DNA of 18,100 nt, from positions 1 to 18,100 of the forward strand of contig DHVZ01000031.1 in NCBI GenBank assembly GCA_002412925.1, read 5' to 3'. The position numbers and the translations under genes were made by a program. The stretch is from Anaerolineales bacterium UBA5195. GTDB lineage: Bacteria; Chloroflexota; Anaerolineae; Anaerolineales; Villigracilaceae. Of the stretch, positions 15,339-18,100 are shown in pieces (position 1 is the stretch's first letter; each line of letters begins with the position of its first letter). Below the pieces are notes generated by a model. It saw only the letters and a list, made by a program, of their open reading frames with translations. It was not told the DNA's origin and searched no databases.

Positions 15339-15806
15339 ATGAAAATCGAAGAAACAGGAGAAGCTGTAAGTTTTGGCAATGTGATACTTTATAAAACAGC
15401 AGATAAAACCGATGAAAAATTTCCTATAATTCTAGAGTCAAGAACATCTGGACAGAGACGTATCACTTATTTGTTTCACATAGAAGTATTGAAACCAGAA
15501 TTTGACGATCATGGAAATGTGATTGGATTCATAAAAACAAAGGCAATATTTCGGCCAACATCTTTATTTGCTCCAGGTTTAGATGGTGCAATGGAGCATC
15601 AAAAACCAGGAGAACCATATAAGCCAGGGACTATTGAACCTTTCTTTGGAGACGGAAATGTAAATGGTTTAACAAATCAAATTGTCTGGATAATATCTAG
15701 GAGTAATCCAAAGGAATCATTAGAACTTGGAGGGTTCTTTTCTGTACAAATACCGACCTTTGATGACAAAAATCATGCTTTGGCTGTTTTCATAGTAAAA
15801 AAGTAG
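15339..15806 (+). CDS. C-terminal half of the frameshifted lipoprotein gene (or separate 155-aa protein)
   Basis: This frame is one base off the previous one. Coding-like sequence continues smoothly from the suspected shift: GASYNEQEARKIVERDGFLL from 15273 onward, then MKIEETGEAVSFGNVILYK, TYLFHIEVLKPEFDDHGNVI and a C-terminus LGGFFSVQIPTFDDKN. The protein is beta-rich and of unknown family. ATG 15339 is the first start that avoids a large overlap, but it has no Shine-Dalgarno, which favours the broken-gene reading. A start at 15210 would overlap the first frame by 77 nt with a poor ribosome site. It shares the AT-rich composition of the second half of the preceding frame. Confidence 0.6.
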   Translation: MKIEETGEAVSFGNVILYKTADKTDEKFPIILESRTSGQRRITYLFHIEVLKPEFDDHGNVIGFIKTKAIFRPTSLFAPGLDGAMEHQKPGEPYKPGTIEPFFGDGNVNGLTNQIVWIISRSNPKESLELGGFFSVQIPTFDDKNHALAVFIVKK

Positions 15807-15904
15807 GTTTCTGTTTCACTTGTTATTGTCTGCATGGCTTGTCTATGAGAATTTTCCCGCTTGAATGAGCAAATCGAGAATGGGGAGATTTTATTTGTCA
15901 CGTC

Positions 15905-15961
15905 GCAGAACAGCAAATTGACCCCGGTTATCAAACTAACCGGGGCGGATTCGATGTTCTG
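15905..15961. repeat. Partial relative (element C) of repeats A/B with nested stem-loops
   Basis: GCAGAACAGCAAA (15905-15917) is identical to the start of the inverted repeat in copies A and B. CAGAACA (15906-15912) pairs with TGTTCTG (15955-15961). Inside, CCCCGGTTA (15922-15930) pairs perfectly with TAACCGGGG (15937-15945) around TCAAAC. The inner sequence differs from A and B. It lies 12 bp beyond the stop of the 202-aa membrane protein gene and could end or protect that transcript, though no U-run is present. I see nothing else in 15807-15904. Confidence 0.55.
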
Positions 15962-15972
15962 TATGGGTGGAT

Positions 15973-16581
15973 TTAATCTTCCGGTTCGGGTGGTATGGGA
16001 CGCGGCATGGGCCGGGGCGTCGGGGCTGCCGGACGTGGGGTCGCGGGCAGGCGAACCGCGCCGGGATTGTTCAGAGCGCGGGCCATTGGGCGTTGGACGG
16101 TCATCGGGTGAACGGCAAAGAAGCGCTCGCCGGTGAAGGAGGCCACCGAAACCAGCAGGACGCGGATGATGAAAACCATTAAGGCCACGAAAGCCGGGAC
16201 AACGTTCTGCATGAAATTGACGCCAACCACACGCGTGCCTTCCGGTACGTGATTGATGACTGAAACGGCCACACCCCACCAGGTCAGGGTGGCATTCATT
16301 GCGGCGGCCAGCAGCCAGGCCCCAAACAGGAACCAGACTTCAATCGGTTCGTCTGCGTCCCGTTCGGGCGTGAAGATGCGGGCGATACCGGCAAAGTCAA
16401 TCGCGCAGAAGGCAATCGAGAGAATCGAAGCCCAGTGCAGGCCGATGATGGCCGAGTTGCCAAGAATGTCGGTCAGGGCGAATTCTGTGGTGCTGAAGTT
16501 GAAAACTTCAAAGGCCACCAGGCCCAAGGTCATGGTGATGGGCACGATGGCGCGCCATTGGATTTGAAAGTTTTTGTGCAT
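15973..16581 (-). CDS. Four-helix integral membrane protein, 202 aa
   Basis: I do not recognise the family. Hydrophobic segments lie at about 11-29, 42-68, 82-105 and 127-150. A Pro-rich tail (APTPRPMPRPIPPEPED, residues 186-202) probably faces the cytosol. ATG 16581 is chosen for CACAAGGAGG 6 nt upstream; the frame is open further upstream but without a ribosome site and overlapping the next gene. The setting among small genes of a mobile backbone would suit a conjugation-apparatus membrane subunit, but nothing in the sequence proves it. Confidence 0.78.
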   Translation of the reverse strand: MHKNFQIQWRAIVPITMTLGLVAFEVFNFSTTEFALTDILGNSAIIGLHWASILSIAFCAIDFAGIARIFTPERDADEPIEVWFLFGAWLLAAAMNATLTWWGVAVSVINHVPEGTRVVGVNFMQNVVPAFVALMVFIIRVLLVSVASFTGERFFAVHPMTVQRPMARALNNPGAVRLPATPRPAAPTPRPMPRPIPPEPED

Positions 16582-16603
16582 GGGTTTCCTCCTTGTGTGG
16601 GTT

Positions 16604-17092
16604 TTACCCAGCCGCGCGGGCGAGCAATCCCGCCTTGATGGGCGGTTGGAAGTTGGCTTCGGCATACGCGCCGTGCAGGCTGAGCAGCAGGCGCGTCGGT
16701 ATTTCGTCGTGTCTGCCGTACTTTTCCAGCGTGGCAGCCAAGATGCGGTGGATTTCCCGCGCAGCGCCAGGCGAGAGCAGGACATCCAGTTGGTGCAGCC
16801 GGGCCAGGGGTTGTCCAAAGGTTGAGACCGAGAAGGCGCGGTAGTTTTCTTCTACCGCTTTGGCTGTGAAGATTTCACCCTCCTCCGGGTCTTCGTCCGC
16901 AAGGACGATCTCGCCCTGCTCCGGGCCGCCGTTCAGGTACTGCCAGTCCAGGATATTGCTGCCTGCTTCGGCGGTGGCGCCGGTGAGCATTTCCGTGAAT
17001 TCAACGGCGATCGTGCTGGGATCAGTGTCGGCCGGGACAGCGACCTGGATGGTCAGGATGCGGACTTGTTGACCAGGATAAACTTTGTGCAT
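16604..17092 (-). CDS. Hypothetical protein, 162 aa
   Basis: I do not recognise the family. The first half is beta-rich and acidic (VRILTIQVAVPADTDPSTIA, EQGEIVLADEDPEEGEIF). The second half is helical (AAREIHRILAATLEKYG, TRLLLSLHGAYAEA). No membrane segment is visible. CACAAGGAGG lies 5 nt before ATG 17092. It lies 22 bp upstream of the membrane-protein gene, in an operon with the genes on both sides. Confidence 0.75.
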   Translation of the reverse strand: MHKVYPGQQVRILTIQVAVPADTDPSTIAVEFTEMLTGATAEAGSNILDWQYLNGGPEQGEIVLADEDPEEGEIFTAKAVEENYRAFSVSTFGQPLARLHQLDVLLSPGAAREIHRILAATLEKYGRHDEIPTRLLLSLHGAYAEANFQPPIKAGLLARAAG

Positions 17093-17108
17093 GTGTACCT
17101 CCTTGTGG

Positions 17109-17315
17109 TTACATCTCCAGCCGGTCGGCCATGAGTTCGGATTCTTCGCGGGCTTGCTTTGCCATGAGTTCGCGCCATTCTTCGGCGCACTCGCTTTCAG
17201 TTTCGGGGCCGCGCAAGGGAATTGTGTTTTGCTCGATGACTAGCCGGTTGTTTCCGGTGAGATTGATTGGAGCAGGTGCGCGGAACAACAGGTAATGGAT
17301 GAAGGCGGCGATCAT
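17109..17315 (-). CDS. Small hypothetical protein, 68 aa
   Basis: The start ATG 17315 overlaps the TAA of the upstream gene in TAATG, so it is probably translated by re-initiation; no separate ribosome site is needed. The product has a hydrophobic start (MIAAFIHYLLFRAPAPI) and a charged, helical C-terminal half (CAEEWRELMAKQAREESELM). The family is unknown. Confidence 0.6.
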   Translation of the reverse strand: MIAAFIHYLLFRAPAPINLTGNNRLVIEQNTIPLRGPETESECAEEWRELMAKQAREESELMADRLEM

Positions 17316-17908
17316 TACACCGCCCTGCTAACCAGTAACTCGTTCAGGAGCTGCTGGCGTTGACGCTCGATGCCGGCCAGGTATTCAGCCTGGGCTTTCT
17401 GCTCGGCCTGGTGCTGGACGGCCAGGACCGCGTTCATCCATTGGCCGGGAACGAAGAGCAGCGAGTCTTTTTTCTCGCCTTCCTCTTCTTCGATGATCTG
17501 GCCTTCGTTGGTGTCGGCCATCAGCCAACCCCAGTGCATGACCCGATCGCCGTTGAACAGTGCCTTTTCGACCGGATTTTGCCAGCGAGGATCAAGTTCT
17601 TTGGGAAGAACGTAGGCGGCAACAACGCGGCGGACAATGTAAGCCCGGTGACCAGGGCTGTATGTTGTTGCGCTTTCGTTGCCGATCAGGGCAACGTTGC
17701 CAGACCGCCAGAGCCAGGCTTCGCGCAGGATACCGAATTTCTCGCGCTGTCCGAGATTGCGCAGAACGTTCCAGCAGGTTGCCGGGTAGTCCAGGTCGCG
17801 GGCGGCGGCGATCCAATCGCGCTTGATTTGGCGCAAGTCTGCCAGGGATGTATCGGCAGTGGGCTTTGCCGTGTTTGGCGCAGACTTTGTGGTGGTTGTA
17901 GTCAGCAT
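17315..17908 (-). CDS. Hypothetical protein, 197 aa
   Basis: ATG 17908 is chosen for CACAAGGAGG 4 nt upstream; the frame is open further upstream but through a stem-loop. After a Thr-rich start (MLTTTTTKSAPNTAKP), the middle contains YPATCWNVLRNLGQREKFGI and REAWLWRSGNVALIG. An acidic run (IIEEEEGEKKD, about 139-149) and a Gln-rich coiled-coil tail (HQAEQKAQAEYLAGIERQRQ) follow. The family is unknown. Its stop overlaps the start of the 68-aa gene. Confidence 0.75.
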   Translation of the reverse strand: MLTTTTTKSAPNTAKPTADTSLADLRQIKRDWIAAARDLDYPATCWNVLRNLGQREKFGILREAWLWRSGNVALIGNESATTYSPGHRAYIVRRVVAAYVLPKELDPRWQNPVEKALFNGDRVMHWGWLMADTNEGQIIEEEEGEKKDSLLFVPGQWMNAVLAVQHQAEQKAQAEYLAGIERQRQQLLNELLVSRAV

Positions 17909-17925
17909 GTGACCTCCTTGTGTTT

Positions 17926-17963
17926 CAATAGAAGCCTGACTGTCAACAGCCAGACTTCTATTG
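17926..17963 (-). promoter_or_regulatory. Stem-loop upstream of the 197-aa gene
   Basis: CAATAGAAG (17926-17934) pairs perfectly with CTTCTATTG (17955-17963). Single mismatches separate two further short stems, which close on a 2-nt centre. It fills the gap between the partial gene at the right edge and the CACAAGGAGG of the 197-aa gene. No U-run follows on the minus strand. It is the third stem-loop in the window placed just before a strong ribosome site. Confidence 0.55.
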
Positions 17964-17978
17964 ATCGATTCCGGTGTG

Positions 17979-18100
17979 TTACGCGGCGGCAGCTTCTTCT
18001 GAAGCCTTTGCGACTTCGGCGGCTCTGGCAACTTCAACCGGGTCGCTGATCACAACCGGCATGACAACATAGCGATATTTGTCTGTGCCGTTGGTGAACA
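17979..18100 (-). CDS. C-terminus of an unidentified protein (partial)
   Basis: Forty codons are visible, ending at TAA 17979-17981: FTNGTDKYRYVVMPVVISDP then an Ala/Glu-rich tail (AAEVAKASEEAAAA). The start lies beyond the window. The tail is probably helical. The family cannot be judged from so little. Confidence 0.55.
   Translation of the reverse strand, partial: FTNGTDKYRYVVMPVVISDPVEVARAAEVAKASEEAAAA

Noticed and set aside
15773..16279. 168-aa minus-strand open frame
   Set aside because: It overlaps the 202-aa membrane protein gene in another frame and crosses element C. It has no ribosome site or recognisable domain.
17360..18049. 229-aa plus-strand open frame
   Set aside because: Antisense to the 197-aa gene, which has a perfect CACAAGGAGG and overlaps its downstream partner in a typical operon manner.

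Overview
The window looks like part of a mobile or accessory region (integrative element or plasmid) from a Chloroflexota bacterium, probably class Anaerolineae. That assignment is inferred from the mid-to-high GC backbone, the very strong AAGGAGG ribosome sites, and a lipoprotein with a Pro/Thr-repeat linker of the kind common in that class. No rRNA or tRNA is present to confirm it.

Backbone, all on the minus strand. At the left edge is a very large methyltransferase-helicase fusion resembling the DarB antirestriction protein (positions 1-3820, C-terminus outside the window). At the right is a train of small genes read leftward from 18100 to 11725. It holds a partial gene, a 197-aa and a 68-aa gene overlapping at the stop/start, a 162-aa gene, a four-helix membrane protein, several small unknowns, a gene with Cys-rich motifs and a RadC-family protein. 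It ends at a strong intrinsic terminator (11687-11723). Six of these genes share the identical 10-mer CACAAGGAGG before the start codon, and several are preceded by a stem-loop just upstream of the ribosome site.

Cargo, on the plus strand. (1) 4200-5489 encodes an AAA ATPase of the DUF4143 type. A good promoter drives what appears to be a leaderless transcript, and its -35 box lies at the centre of a perfect 37-bp palindrome. (2) 6150-11216 is an AT-rich two-gene unit: a four-helix membrane protein with a large cytosolic domain, then a 1140-aa tubulin/FtsZ-like GTPase (Tubulin_2 type). It lies between two dead transposase fragments, an IS630-type at 5638-5982 and an IS4/IS701-like one at 11209-11519. 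(3) 14780-15806 is a lipoprotein gene apparently split in two by one extra G.

Two ~133-bp direct repeats (3974-4106 and 14602-14735) lie upstream of the leftmost minus-strand gene and of the 11.7-14.6 kb minus-strand group. Each carries a 15-bp inverted repeat. A third, partial relative lies at 15905-15961. They may be shared leader or regulatory modules of the element.

The best candidate for an undescribed system is the membrane protein plus tubulin-like GTPase pair. The companion protein's cytosolic region has a nuclease-like layout in which one expected catalytic acidic residue is missing. The domain reading is by eye and needs structure prediction.
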